Source: Asterias amurensis (Eukaryota > Echinodermata > Asteroidea > Forcipulatida > Asteriidae). Taken from it: DNA of 64,000 nt. The position numbers and the translations under genes are program-made. The notes under the pieces are model-generated. The model was not told the origin of the DNA. It did no database searches and was given only the letters and a program-made list of their open reading frames with translations. The stretch lies in NCBI RefSeq assembly GCF_032118995.1, contig NC_092667.1:3650931-3714930 (forward strand). Direction: 5' to 3'. Below are positions 1-10,800 of the stretch, in pieces (position 1 is the first letter of the stretch; each line of letters begins with the position of its first letter).

Positions 1-930
1 TTCTATTTCAAAGTGTGACATATTTTTTTGTAAACCATGCATCAACTAGGAGTTTACCTCTTGGTAGAAACAGGTTACCAGCCAAAATTCAGTGAATTGA
101 GTATCCCCTTTCTGAGTGGTTCCCATTATTTGTTTTGTAGCAGTTTAATTCGATAAGCATTTATTCTTATTCTGTTAGAGAAACTGTTAACAATATGCTA
201 GTGTCTTGAGTCATGTTTTCAAGTTGTGTAATCAATGCTATGTTTATGGATAACAACAGTACATGTATTTGCAACAAAAGAAAAACAACAGAATATTACT
301 AAAAAAAATGAAATTCTTTCAAACTTATTTATTGTACGAATTGTTCAAAAGCATTATTTTGGTTGGATGACATTTTTAGACCTGTTGCGAATAATTTTGG
401 TCATCAAACACTTTTCAAGAGAAAGGGGGATTTAATCTATTAACTGGTACTCATGTAGACTTTTCTTTTAAAATAAACAAAGAATGATTTAGAAGGTGAT
501 GTTCATGGATAAGGTGTCACATGCATCATTGGAAATAAAGTTAATGAGAACTTGTACATTATTTTGTTGCGTCATGATTTTGTAAATTTGATTAAAATCA
601 ACACTAGCGATTGTCTTGCTATATACTCTACTACTGCGATGTCGATTTTTTTTGGGGACTTATCAGTTCTAAAAAGAACCGTCCTGCTTAGGCGAAAAGT
701 AGAAAATCAGCCGGGACTAATACTTAAGCATAGGATCGTTATTAACTGCACTACCATGGAGCGAGTTCTTAATTCTACCTGGCAGGTAGATACACACATG
801 GTGTTACCGCAAACCATAATATATATATTGATAACTCATCATGCAATGCCTCAAATCCCATGTTACAAACACTAGATCATGCTTAGATCGGGTATATACA
901 TTGACTAGCAATGAAATAGACATGAACAAG
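1..930. other. Gene-free flank downstream of ARMC1
   Basis: No open frame here has splice sites or recognisable protein similarity. A plus-strand AATAAA at 534-539 could end the 3' UTR of a convergent gene lying left of the window, but nothing else supports this. The sequence is AT-rich with no clear repeat. Confidence 0.4.
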
Positions 931-1628
931 TTGAAATTGTCTTCATCCACTTTTTATTTACATTTTACAAAAACATTACACATTGTATATTAATTACAGA
1001 ATCAAGAGATAGCCTAAAATTTACAACAAATCTCAAGTTTGGAATTGGTAACAATTCTGTGATGCTTAAAAATTATCACCTGTAATTGCATGTCATTTGT
1101 CCCCTTACTTTTAAACACAACTGGGAAAATCAGCACATGTTACTTTTGATAAACTCAACGAGAAAAAAATTGGTGAAGAGATTGCTTGCCCTTCCCTAGA
1201 TAACAAAAAGACACATTAACATAAGTATTTACAATAATTTTGATTTCTCAACTGATGAAATTAATAAATGTAGTTAGTTGTATATGATTGAATTTTTGCC
1301 GACTCTTTGGTGAAATTTAAGGATGTACGTACATGTATATATCCCTTGACCAAATTTCATGACTTTTTGCGCCTTGCGATCTCCATTTTCTGCTTACTGG
1401 GCAAGCGCTGTGTAAGCAAAAATTCCCTGCTAACCCTTGGAAAATGCTTGACGCAATCCTAGGCAGCTTTTTGTGACACAGAGGCCATCGTAATATAACG
1501 TGCCTGCCAGGAAATGTCATGAAATGTACAAAAAAAATCGCAAGTCTATACACAACTCTCGGTCACTCGACAAGCAAAGGCTTTTTAAGAGTTTTGAATT
1601 ATTTACACATTGAGGTTCCTAAGACACC
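931..1628 (-). other. ARMC1: Probable ARMC1 3' UTR
   Basis: This stretch follows the ARMC1 stop codon on the minus strand. A minus-strand AATAAA at 953-958 is a plausible polyadenylation signal, giving a 3' UTR of about 0.7 kb. Positions about 1380-1540 resemble the TGCTTAAGCA/GGGCCCAA repeat family found elsewhere in the window. The exact 3' end is inferred. Confidence 0.4.
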
Positions 1629-1823
1629 TCACCAGTAGAAGCTTGTTGATATGAATGATGCAGCCGTACTGAGCCAGCTTGTCTGCTGCTGATCACCCTG
1701 TCCCTTGCGGGATAATGCTTTGTCTAGACCCTTTATTGGGCTATCGTCCTCTGGCAGGTAGTCAGGTAAGGAGTTGTTTTCCTTGTTGGCCGTGGCAGGG
1801 TTAGCACCAAAGGACAGAAACAC
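1629..1823 (-). CDS. ARMC1: ARMC1 last coding exon
   Basis: Codes for residues 215-278 and the TGA stop. [12 protein letters not shown] and the terminal SFYW match vertebrate ARMC1, so the C-terminus is intact. Confidence 0.93.
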   Translation of the reverse strand: MFLSFGANPATANKENNSLPDYLPEDDSPIKGLDKALSRKGQGDQQQTSWLSTAASFISTSFYW

Positions 1824-4800
1824 CTGCAGGACAATAGTTTAGTTCAAACATTTAACCTCAATAATGGGCGACATTCAAGGACACTAGGTGGCAGCAGACT
1901 TACCAGGTGAGTCTATCATTTCCAGAAGTGCAAGTGAACTACAAAAACAATTCACAATTTACCTGGTATATCTACTGACACCTGATGTGACCAGGCAGAA
2001 ATATAATTGTACTTAACAAAATACAGTCCAAAGCAAAGACAATTTGAGGTACAGTATGAAAAACAAGGCAACAAAAATAATAAATCGATCAAAAAGTAAC
2101 ACTAACGAGTTTTAAACACTTAGGCAGAGCAGAATCTATGACCACCTTGTAATTATAGTTGTTCATAAATAAATTAAACAAGTTCAAATTTGTATGTACA
2201 TTATGATATCCCAAAGACTGTGAGGTGTGTAATCTAATATAACTTTAACGTACCTCTTCTCCATATTCATTTCTAATGACTTGCTCTGCAGAAACTGTCT
2301 GTGTGTTTGCAACAGCAGCTACCAGGATCTAGGAAAATAAAGTATTCAAATGTTAAACGCAACTAGCATTCATGGGAGTAAGAGTCAGTGGGGAAAATAA
2401 CAACCCAAAACCTGGGCAACTATACTTTCTTTATCTGCTCATTAATCATTAAATCTAAATGTTTTCAAATGCTGTGTCGTGGTCATGATCAAAGTAGACC
2501 TTATTTCATTTATTTTATTACACTAACAGGAATTAAAACATGAATTAGAAGATACAATCCTAAAAACAGAACAGACTGAGAAACTAAATGAACTCTCACA
2601 AGCTGCTGCATGTCCTCCCTCCATATCATATCTTTGGAGAGCATGCAAGCTTGCTGTAACTAGGTGAGAGTGTTTAATACTATAATATACAGTCAGAGGT
2701 CTGCTTGTTCATGAAGACTCAGCCCCTTTAAAGACAGTGGACACTATTGGTAATTGTCAAAGACCAGTCTTCTCACTTGGTGTATCTCAACATATGCATA
2801 AAATAACAAACCTGTGAATATTTCAGCTCAATCGGTCATGGAAGTTACGAGATAATAATGAAAGAAAAAACACCCTTTCCACACGAAGTTGTGTGCTTTC
2901 TGTTGCTTGATTTCGAGACCTCATTTTCTAAATGTGAGGTCTTGAAATCAAGTCCGTTGAAAATTACTTTTTTCTTGAATACTACATTACTTCAGAGTGA
3001 GCAGTTTCTCACAATGTTTTATACCATCAACCTCTCCCCATTACTCGTTACCAAGTAAGGTTTTATGCTAACAATTATTTTGAGTAATACCCAATAGTGT
3101 CCACTGCCTTTAATGGAGTTAAAAGTGACAACCGAATCTTTGATGTATGGAGCTCATACATGATCTATGGGAAAACACCTCACCTCTGGCTTCAAGTCTG
3201 CCTTCGTTCTCAAGATGCATCTCTTATGGAAAAGGTCAAAGGTGAAACTGACCACACCCTTGACCTTTAGTAGTTCTTCTTCACACGCATCTCTGTGGGT
3301 CTGTAAAGTAAAACAGGTAAAGATGACACTGTCAAAAGCTACCTTGTAACATGATTGGAGACATTTATCCAAGGGAAAGTGTTCAATTCTAATATTTTAA
3401 CAACAGGGAAACATTTGGAAACTTAAACGGGATAATAATAGTGGCTCCTTGTATAGCGCTCAGGTCCGTCACTCAGTGACGCTCATGGTGCTTCAACATT
3501 ATTACCCTTGGTCACTGGGCCATCTTTGTTCCATTCCCTAAACCATCTCAGCTCCCTTGGGAGTATTAGCTGCCAAATATGTAGCGCACCAAGCTAAATA
3601 AATCACAAGAACCATCTCTGCCCTCACTGGTACCCACATCCTGAAAGACTAGTCCACTAGGACTTGCTCTATACCATGACACCCTAATGGTTAACCAATT
3701 CATAAGTCTTGACTTTCAAGGGAAAATAACTTAACCAACCTGATCATTCAGCCCACTGAGTTGTAGCGTGACCACTTTTCCTCTCTTGTTGTTTGAGCCC
3801 AGAAAGAACTTGTTACCCTTGACTTTGCCGTGGGGTTTGTGCTGGGTTGTGTTCTGGGTTTGCTTCAGGGGGCTTGGGCTCGGTGGTGCCGTCAATCTAC
3901 TATGAATATCCTTAGCTAGGTTCTGGGCTCTGATGCTGTATTTGGACCTGCACGAGATAATGTATTAAAATACAGAAAAAAATGGGCATAAAGGGATGTC
4001 CATTAAAGGCAGTGGACACTATTGGTAATTGTCAAAGACTAGCCTTCACAGTTGGTGTATCTCAACATATGCATAAAATAACAAACCTGTGAAAATTTGA
4101 GCTCAATCGGTCATCGAACTTGCGAGATAATAATGAAAGACAAAAACACCCTTGTTACCCGAAGTTGTGTGTGTTTAGATGGTTGATTTTGAGACCTCAA
4201 GTTCTAAACTTGAGGTCTCGAAATCAAATTCATGGAAAATTACTTCTTTCTCGAAAACTATGGCACTTCAGAGGAAGCCGTTTCTCACAGTGTTTTATAC
4301 CATCTCCCCATTGCTCGTAATCAAGAAAGGTTTTATGATAACAATTATTTTTAGTAATTACCATTAGTGTCCACTGCCTTTAACAGTACAGTTCAGGTTA
4401 TGGGATGATTATGTGCCATGTGCATATCATTGATATTCTTTATAAGAAGTTGCATTTCATGGGGTCCAACAGAATCAAGCAAAGGCTTCTGTTGGTATTG
4501 ATAGACTTAAAATGTTCATACATACTTGTCTAAAATATCTTGAAGACTGATGAGCATGCCCAGTTCCTTCTTCATGACAGGTCGGTTGCTTGGACACTCG
4601 GCTAGAAATTGCAGCGTCTGAAATCAATCATTGCAAGTACAACTTTCTTAATGATCTAGAAGAACTTTACTATTGTATCATGCTTAAACCTGTAATTGGT
4701 GAGGTTATTTCTCAAGGCAACTGTCCATCTACGGACCGTTCTTATACATCCTGCTGAAAATGAAGTGTCAATAGCAACATTAGGAATGTTGGTTAAAAAT

Positions 4801-5470
4801 TGTAAATATGTTGAATTTCAACCAACCTCTAGTGCTGTGGTGACAACATTGGAGTCCTCATTATCCAAGAAGAGTACTAGGCCTGGTAGACATCCCTGAT
4901 CCTGTAAAATAATAACGATTTATGGAAGATGTGTAAATCATAACAAGGGCATATGAAATGTTTATAAGGTTTCCTGTAGTCTTTGATGTTGCTACCTTGC
5001 AAAGGATGCACAAGATTGAAAATGTCCAACCACCCTGGGCTGTCAGTTTCTATTGAAATTGTTATTTCAAAACAGAGTACTACAGGCCTGAAGTTTCATC
5101 TTTGAGAGGGCAAGGCAATATTCAATTTGAAAGGGCACTTACATAGTTCCATCCTCTGTGGAAAATCTTTAATAAAGTCATGGGAAACTTTTGATGGGGC
5201 CTTTGTGTAATTTCAGGTAAGGTACCGGAACTTGAAGTAGGCCCTACTGCACGCAGCTTATTTAAAATGAAAAATCAGTGTTTATAAGTGCCCTCTGATT
5301 GTTTGTCTATATCTTGCATTTTTTCTAGTCAATCTAGTCAATTAAAAACTTCCAAAACTGCCTTGATGCAAGTTTTGACAATCTTCTCTTTTTACCTTGA
5401 CGATGGCTTCTCTGTTCTTGGGATCCGACGCCAGTTCTCTGAGTTGCTTTACAACGGCACAAACATCCAT
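1629..5470 (-). CDS. ARMC1: ARMC1, armadillo repeat-containing protein 1
   Basis: Seven coding exons on the minus strand (5396-5470, 4827-4901, 4526-4617, 3740-3947, 3184-3300, 2254-2328, 1629-1823) join in frame to 837 nt, or 278 aa; the human protein is about 282 aa. All introns are GT..AG. The start [10 protein letters not shown] has an in-frame upstream stop and a good start context. Residues about 1-80 are the armadillo-like region, with [13 protein letters not shown] and [17 protein letters not shown] closely matching human ARMC1. Residues about 130-190 match the C-terminal heavy-metal-associated-like fold but show no CxxC metal site. The protein ends [16 protein letters not shown], the family's characteristic tail. 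Vertebrate ARMC1 is cytosolic and mitochondrial, is linked to the MICOS/SAM intermembrane bridging complex, and affects mitochondrial distribution. It shares a promoter region with the mitochondrial fission regulator next door, so co-expression is likely. The identity is secure; the role is taken from vertebrates. Confidence 0.93.
2254..2328 (-). CDS. ARMC1: ARMC1 coding exon 6
   Basis: 75 nt, phase 0, residues 190-214 ([12 protein letters not shown]). This aligns with the vertebrate AQQVVKSESGEE segment. Acceptor CCTAG, donor GTACG. Confidence 0.88.
2728..3113. repeat. TTAAAGGCAGTGGACAC MITE, copy 1
   Basis: About 385 bp in an ARMC1 intron. The ends are inverted: TAAAGACAGTGGACACTATT on the left, AATAGTGTCCACTGCCTTTA on the right. 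The centre holds a smaller inverted repeat (GAGACCTCA...TGAGGTC). Non-autonomous; no transposase. Related copies lie at 4004, 17182, 24895, 44904, 45930 and 51337. Confidence 0.85.
3184..3300 (-). CDS. ARMC1: ARMC1 coding exon 5
   Basis: 117 nt, phase 0, residues 151-189. [17 protein letters not shown] corresponds to human CEEALLKIKGVISFTFQ, inside the heavy-metal-associated-like domain. Confidence 0.92.
3740..3947 (-). CDS. ARMC1: ARMC1 coding exon 4
   Basis: 208 nt, residues 81-150. The linker is rich in Pro, Ser, Gln and Lys ([11 protein letters not shown]) and is followed by [18 protein letters not shown], which aligns with human QFFLGTTNKRAKTVVLHI. Confidence 0.9.
4004..4383. repeat. 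TTAAAGGCAGTGGACAC MITE, copy 2
   Basis: Same family as 2728-3113, with TTAAAG/CTTTAA termini and the same internal palindrome; it lies in the ARMC1 intron between 3947 and 4526. Confidence 0.85.
4526..4617 (-). CDS. ARMC1: ARMC1 coding exon 3
   Basis: 92 nt, residues 51-81, contains [18 protein letters not shown], matching the human LAEC...KELGM block. The donor GTATG leaves phase 2, which matches the next exon. Confidence 0.9.
4827..4901 (-). CDS. ARMC1: ARMC1 coding exon 2
   Basis: 75 nt, phase 0 at both ends, codes for residues 26-50. [13 protein letters not shown] is nearly identical to vertebrate ARMC1. Confidence 0.9.
5080..5200. repeat. Fragment of the AGGCCTGATACTTCA repeat
   Basis: Begins at a GGCCTGAAGTTTCATC sequence and contains degenerate GGGCAAGGCAA and GGGGCC blocks, matching the better copies at 37772, 54771 and 59319. 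It lies in an ARMC1 intron and is a decayed copy. Confidence 0.4.
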
Positions 5471-5599
5471 TTTGGATTTCAATTCTTTACAATGATCAAA
5501 ATATCAGCAGTTGATTATTTGTCCCTCTAGCGAACTGTCCTCTGCTTCTAAAGATGTAGTCTCACAACTTGAGCTAAAATACATGAAGATGAAAGAAAC
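5396..5599 (-). CDS. ARMC1: ARMC1 exon with start codon
   Basis: The acceptor lies at 5600-5601 (a CTTTCAG tract on the minus strand). 5471-5599 is 5' UTR and 5396-5470 codes for residues 1-25. The donor follows [16 protein letters not shown] in phase 0. The frame is stopped by TGA shortly upstream of the ATG, which fixes the start. Confidence 0.88.
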
Positions 5600-5954
5600 C
5601 TGAAAGAGATCCAAATAAATACAGTGTAAGTGGCTGCACAAATGAATTTATAAGTTGGTGGCATCAGTTCCACTTGAAGGTTCGATTTATAATTTTGCAT
5701 ATTGTTCAGAAATTTTCTCTGAAAAAGTGAATTTTCTTCATGGATTAGGCCCCTTAATAAAATTTAATTCATGACTCAGTTGTTTCATATTTTAATTTTT
5801 GGCCTGTTGAAGATGCATTCATATTATTACTATTTTAAAGGATAAAAAAAATGTAGAAAAAAAAGCAAATTTTCATTTTCAATTTTTATGTTTTTTTGCC
5901 GTATAGCAATGTTTCTGGGAAAAAAATCCTTTCGTGAATACCACAAATAAAGGA

Positions 5955-6082
5955 AAAGTTTCCGTATGGCGCCACCACTTTTTCATTTGATATGAAATAA
6001 TATAGTATCTAAATTTACCTCAATGAGCAATCCCTTTTTGTAAAAATTAGTGAAAAAGTGGTGGCGCCATACGGAAAGTTAT
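5955..6082. repeat. Palindromic MITE in ARMC1 5' intron
   Basis: Two long arms are inverted copies (TTTCCGTATGGCGCCACCAC on the left, its complement on the right near 6060-6080) around a spacer of about 70 bp. A diverged relative lies near 10880-11020. Confidence 0.75.
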
Positions 6083-6540
6083 CCCAAATAAAATACAAAC
6101 TTAAATTCCCATTCTTAACAAAAATTGTCAAAATTGTGTCAACGAGGGCGCTATACAATCTCAGAATCTGGAAGTGAGATATCATTTCGGACAATTTTAA
6201 TTTAGCCTAACTCGTTGTCATGATTAAAATATACACTGCCATTAAACCCTAATTAATTACGCAGGGCCGGCCTAGCCCTAGTCTCATATTTGAAGATTTT
6301 AAACAGCCGTCTAGTATGGCCATCGTCAGTAAGTACGTTTTATAACTCATAAGTCAACTCGACCTTCCCAACAGCAATAAATCCGACCACACAAAACCAA
6401 AACGATAAACAAGTTTTTACTTTTTTAGTTTTACAGCAGCACACACAGACGTTATATTTTTTTTAATCAGTGTAACTACACAATACATCTTCAAGATACA
6501 TTAAGAATAATAATATGTAAAAGAAAAACATCAAACTTAC

Positions 6541-6650
6541 CAATTTAGGGAATTTTCTTGCAGCAAAAACTCCGGTCTGCTCGAAATACGCACGAATCAC
6601 ATATACACACTGTGCACAATTGGGTTTTAAAAATGGCGACCTCAACAAAG
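6541..6650 (-). other. ARMC1: ARMC1 5' non-coding exon
   Basis: A strong minus-strand donor (TTG|GTAAGTTT) at 6540-6541 defines the 3' edge. The 5' edge near 6650 is approximate. It splices to 5599. The AAAATGGCGACC sequence near its upstream edge resembles a YY1 site, often found at the first bases of housekeeping transcripts. Confidence 0.5.
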
Positions 6651-6760
6651 CTCACGCGCTGATTGGTCTACGTCTGCTGTGCTTATTTTTGATTGGCTGA
6701 CTGGCTTCTAGAGTCGCCTCATTTACATACACATCATGCAAACGGGAGAAGTTTTAGCCG
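6625..6760. promoter_or_regulatory. Bidirectional ARMC1/MTFR promoter
   Basis: Between the two head-to-head 5' exons lie two inverted CCAAT boxes, GATTGGTC at 6661 and GATTGGCTGA at 6691, exactly 30 bp apart. A YY1-like AAATGGCGAC lies at 6631-6640. No TATA box is obvious. Paired CCAAT boxes about three helical turns apart are typical NF-Y sites of bidirectional promoters; that they act here is inference. Confidence 0.6.
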
Positions 6761-6802
6761 GCGATTGATCGAGAAAAACCTTGTAAAAACAGCAGTTTGA
6801 AG
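6750..6802 (+). other. MTFR 5' non-coding exon
   Basis: A donor AAG|GTAGG lies at 6802-6803, downstream of the shared promoter, with no ATG in the candidate exon. The 5' edge is approximate. It would splice to the exon that carries the start codon at 7775. Confidence 0.35.
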
Positions 6803-7774
6803 GTAGGAAAAGCGGTATTTTATTCATTAGGAGTAATCATGATATTAATTTGCATTGATAGAAAGGTATTTGACGCTATGTCTTTGCTTCTATTTCTATA
6901 ATTTTGGAAGAATACTGTACGAATTCTCTCCATTGTTTGGTGTATGATTCGGCGTTTGAAAGCCGAAAGTTGTTTTGGAGGGAGGAGTAGAAATAAAAAG
7001 GGGGTGGCGTAGAATTTAGAAATTTTGTAATAATATTCGTTATAATAAATAATAACACAATCATGGAAGAAGGATATCTTGATTTATATCCTTCATCCAA
7101 TTAAATTCGAACTTTGTTTTTCAAATAATAATGTAATTTGTAAACACCAACAGTCCAACACGGTTCAACTTCAATTCAAGTTTAACTTTAAAACTAAAAG
7201 TTTCATGAAAAATATACTACGATTGCTTGTGTGGGATTCGATTTCGAACCAACAACCTTTGCGAATTGTCTGGCCACCAACTACACCACGAGATTTCCTG
7301 GTAGCTAAAGGGCAGTTCGCATCTTATATTATTTTTTTATTAGGGCCTAATTTAGAAGTTCCAATAAAAACAAGCGGTATTATGTTGTGTCTTTCCTTAA
7401 TTACTTTTTAATTTTTATTAAATTTATTGACAAATTTATCTAGAGATTGTCTACACTTACAGTGAACAAGGTAATCACGCGGTTCAAAAGATAAATGTTA
7501 AAACTAATAATTATAAGTAAAATAAAAACAACAGTTTGTTTTATTTGAAGCAATTCTCTGGTTTGTGGCTATAATTTTTACCTTTAAAGGTTAATCTAAA
7601 GTTAAACAACAAGATTAAACAACACAAAATCATGAAAAATTGTCTTGTGAAATGTAATTTTCATTCTCAATTCCTTCTATCATCCCAATTTTTGTAAATT
7701 CAGGAGATTTTATATTGCATCTTACCAGAGACAGCAAGAAAACAAAACAGATTGAAAGGAAGCTGTAGAGACCA
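6803..7774 (+). other. MTFR intron 1 and 5' UTR
   Basis: AT-rich with no gene seen. A likely acceptor TTTTGTAAATTCAG at 7690-7703 would begin the second exon, giving about 70 nt of 5' UTR before the ATG; CTGTAG at 7763-7768 is another possibility. Confidence 0.4.
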
Positions 7775-7855
7775 ATGTCAACCCCAGTCCCCCTGGTCTT
7801 GATACAATACATCAAGATGGTATTAAACTACCTGGGAGTTGACAACGAATTCATG
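7775..7855 (+). CDS. MTFR1/MTFR2: MTFR coding exon 1
   Basis: 27 codons, MSTPVPLVLIQYIKMVLNYL onward. It aligns with the vertebrate N-terminal ILREMLEYFGV pattern. A second in-frame ATG at 7817 has a stronger start context but would drop the conserved leading helix. Donor ATG|GTGAG. Confidence 0.8.
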
Positions 7856-10800
7856 GTGAGTAATAAAAGGTGGTTGTAATAAACTTCAAGAAGATCTCAA
7901 ATCGTAAATAAAAAGACTACTTTAGGATGGTCATACAGATTGTGTTTTTTTGTCGTAATGCTGGTTCATAGGCAAAATTATCAAGAAAGACAATAAAAGT
8001 CACTTGTGGAAGTTACAGCTGAATACAGTGCCCACTTGCTGAGAAAACAGTAGACAAATTATCACTACTGTATTTTCAACAAGAATATCAACTCCATCAA
8101 ATAGCAAGGTAACAGTGGGTATCAGTCGAATATCCTGCCGCAGCATTCACAATTATGTCAGAAATTTGAATCTTCAAAACTCGCCTTTTTCAAATAAAAC
8201 CTATTAAGGTGTTTTACTCTAGATTCTAAACAACATCTACCCCAAGTTTGAAAACCCTTGTATCCAATCCATCCCAGACTTTCCCCAAAGATTCTTCAGC
8301 AATTGAACTCTCTGCTGAGGCATAAGCATGTTCCAATTAAGACTGAAGATTAAGACACAACTGACTTGTCATTCATTCCACAGGAGAGAATCAACTCAAA
8401 TGGCAAGAAAGGAAGACATCGGAGTCTGGTGAGACAGATCGGTACCCGGCTGCCTCTCAAACCAGTCAAGAGAGCTCATTTCCAGGTAATTCTCATCAAT
8501 GTCCCCTGCCAGCCCCCCCCCCCCCCAGCATAGAGCATCTCTTGAAGAAGCAAGCAATAATCCAAGGGGTTGAGCTATGCGTGGCATACCACAACCTAGC
8601 TACCTCACGATGTAAACAAAGTCCCCTTTCGGCTAATGAGTAAAGCCATCAAGCAGCAGAAGTGACCTGTGTCGTGGCCAAGAGAGCACTGTACTCAAGC
8701 TCTGTGTTTCTTATCAGTAGAGTGTGTGTTTGAGTTCCGTCGTGACTCTTTGACACTTGTATCCTTGTGCAAGATACTACCATTTTTCTCTGTCCTTCAA
8801 ACGGGACAAAAGCCGCCCATATACTAGGATTGGAAGAATGTCAAAGAACCCAGAACACTTATCATGGTAGAGCTAGGGGTTAACCCCTAGCAAGCACCTT
8901 TGTTTTCAGGTTTCCTCTGCTTTGCAAGCTACAAGTTCACTCACTAGGCCTCAATGTATCATTACCAGAAGTATACAAATATTTTCAAAGGCTGATTTTT
9001 GATGTAAAACATTTTTTTCTCACGAGTATGTGTAGATACAAAATAACTGTGAATAGCTTTGAGAAGTAAGGTTGTTTGGTTTTTGTTTGTATACTATAGA
9101 TTGTAAACAGCCAGTACTACTCTGCAAGACAAGGAAGAAGGTCCCATTCACAGTTCATTGATGATGATTGTGAGCCTGTATTCATCGCTAGCCTGTCAGA
9201 TGTACCATGGATTGAGAACTGTAGCCCAGAGAAGAATATCAGGGGAAGGTATGGTAGCCAGGATAGGCCTTTTTTTCACTACCCCCCCCCCCCCCCCCAA
9301 ATTTGGTTTGCTTGATGCTGAGGCGACTATCTGGGTGTCTTTTGGACTATACTGTGCACCCTAGATGTAAACTGGGACAATGTCAATTTCTTTACAAAAG
9401 CAGTTGACATTAAATATTTCTGGATGTTTCTAGCAGGCAAGATACATACTGGTCATATGAAAACCAGCCCTGGAATTACCGAAGGGGCTCTGATGCCCCT
9501 TGTCTTGGCTTATGTGCCCTATCAAAGTATTTTCATAGATTCAAAGATTTTCCAATTTTAGAAGTGTCCCATCACTAAGTGAAAAAAATTGTAATTGATA
9601 ACTCTTACCGGTAAATCCCACTCAAAACATTAGTTTTAAACATTCTTTTCAACACCTCTCAACATGTTGTCAAATGATACAAAACGCCACACAACTGATA
9701 AGCGTTGTTGAACTGTTTGTCATCTTGCTACATGTAGGTCCGAGTACAGACCCTTCACAAGCCGTAGAAAAATCTTAAGAACGCCTCGCAGGAGGACGTG
9801 CTTCATCCATCGCCCCCGGGAGCCGGACATCTCCGAGATATCAGAGCTAGTAACACCCGGCAAGGAGTCCTTCTCATCGTCTCTGTCGATCTTGGACGCA
9901 TCGACCCCTGTTAGCGACCCTACAGCTCTGCAGAAGATCGGCCAGTTGGAGGATGAGCTTGGGAAACTACGAGCCCAGATTGCAATGATTGTGACTCTTC
10001 AGAGTCAACCAACGGCAGGTAACTATACGCTACGCAAGTTTTGAGTGTTAAGATTATGAAACCTTGGTTGACAAAAAGGGGGACCTTAAAACATTCCAGC
10101 GCCTTTCTGGCAGGCAAGATACTTTGCTGGTCTAGGCTAGTTGTTAAATTTTGTGTAACATTATTTTTGCTGTCGCCCTACTCTGATTTGAGAGAAATTG
10201 TACAATATCAATCGTCAATTGGCTTCCATAAATGTACAACTCGCAAGAAAATTACTTTGCTGTGCCCTTGTTTAGGTGAATTAGTCATCGAAAATGCTCT
10301 GTAAACATACATTTGTTACAGTCGCCTACATTTTTGGACATGTGTGTCACGTTACTTGACTTGTGTAAGCTGTTAGCCAAGATTAGATTGAACATGTAAC
10401 ACATAATGGACACTAGTTGAATGTCTTTCACTACAAGTCTTTCATTTTGTCAAGTTCATAAATGTTGATGATTATTTCCCAAAAAAGGGAAAAGACCTTT
10501 CTTTTTGCGAAGTCGCAGTTGCAAGTTTTGCCAACAATTGGTTGGCCAAAAAGGACAGACTTTTTTACGTGAAAAAAAGGAGGAGTTATTTGCAGTTGGC
10601 TTGCAGAGCCAGAACAAACCTTCTGTGCAGAGCCTCCCAAGCAAAATAGTGGTCGCTGCTTGCTTGAAAAAAAAACAAGTCTATGTATGGTACAAATTAT
10701 AAGAATTTAGCAGTTAATCATGTTCCTGAAAAAAAAAGAACAAAAACAAAAACATGACAGACTGAAAACATGTGTACACAAAAAAGAGGGCTTCTGAAAA

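Noticed and set aside
7079..7411. 110-codon plus-strand frame near the MTFR 5' end
   Set aside because: No homology; lies in AT-rich intron 1 with no supported splice sites in frame.
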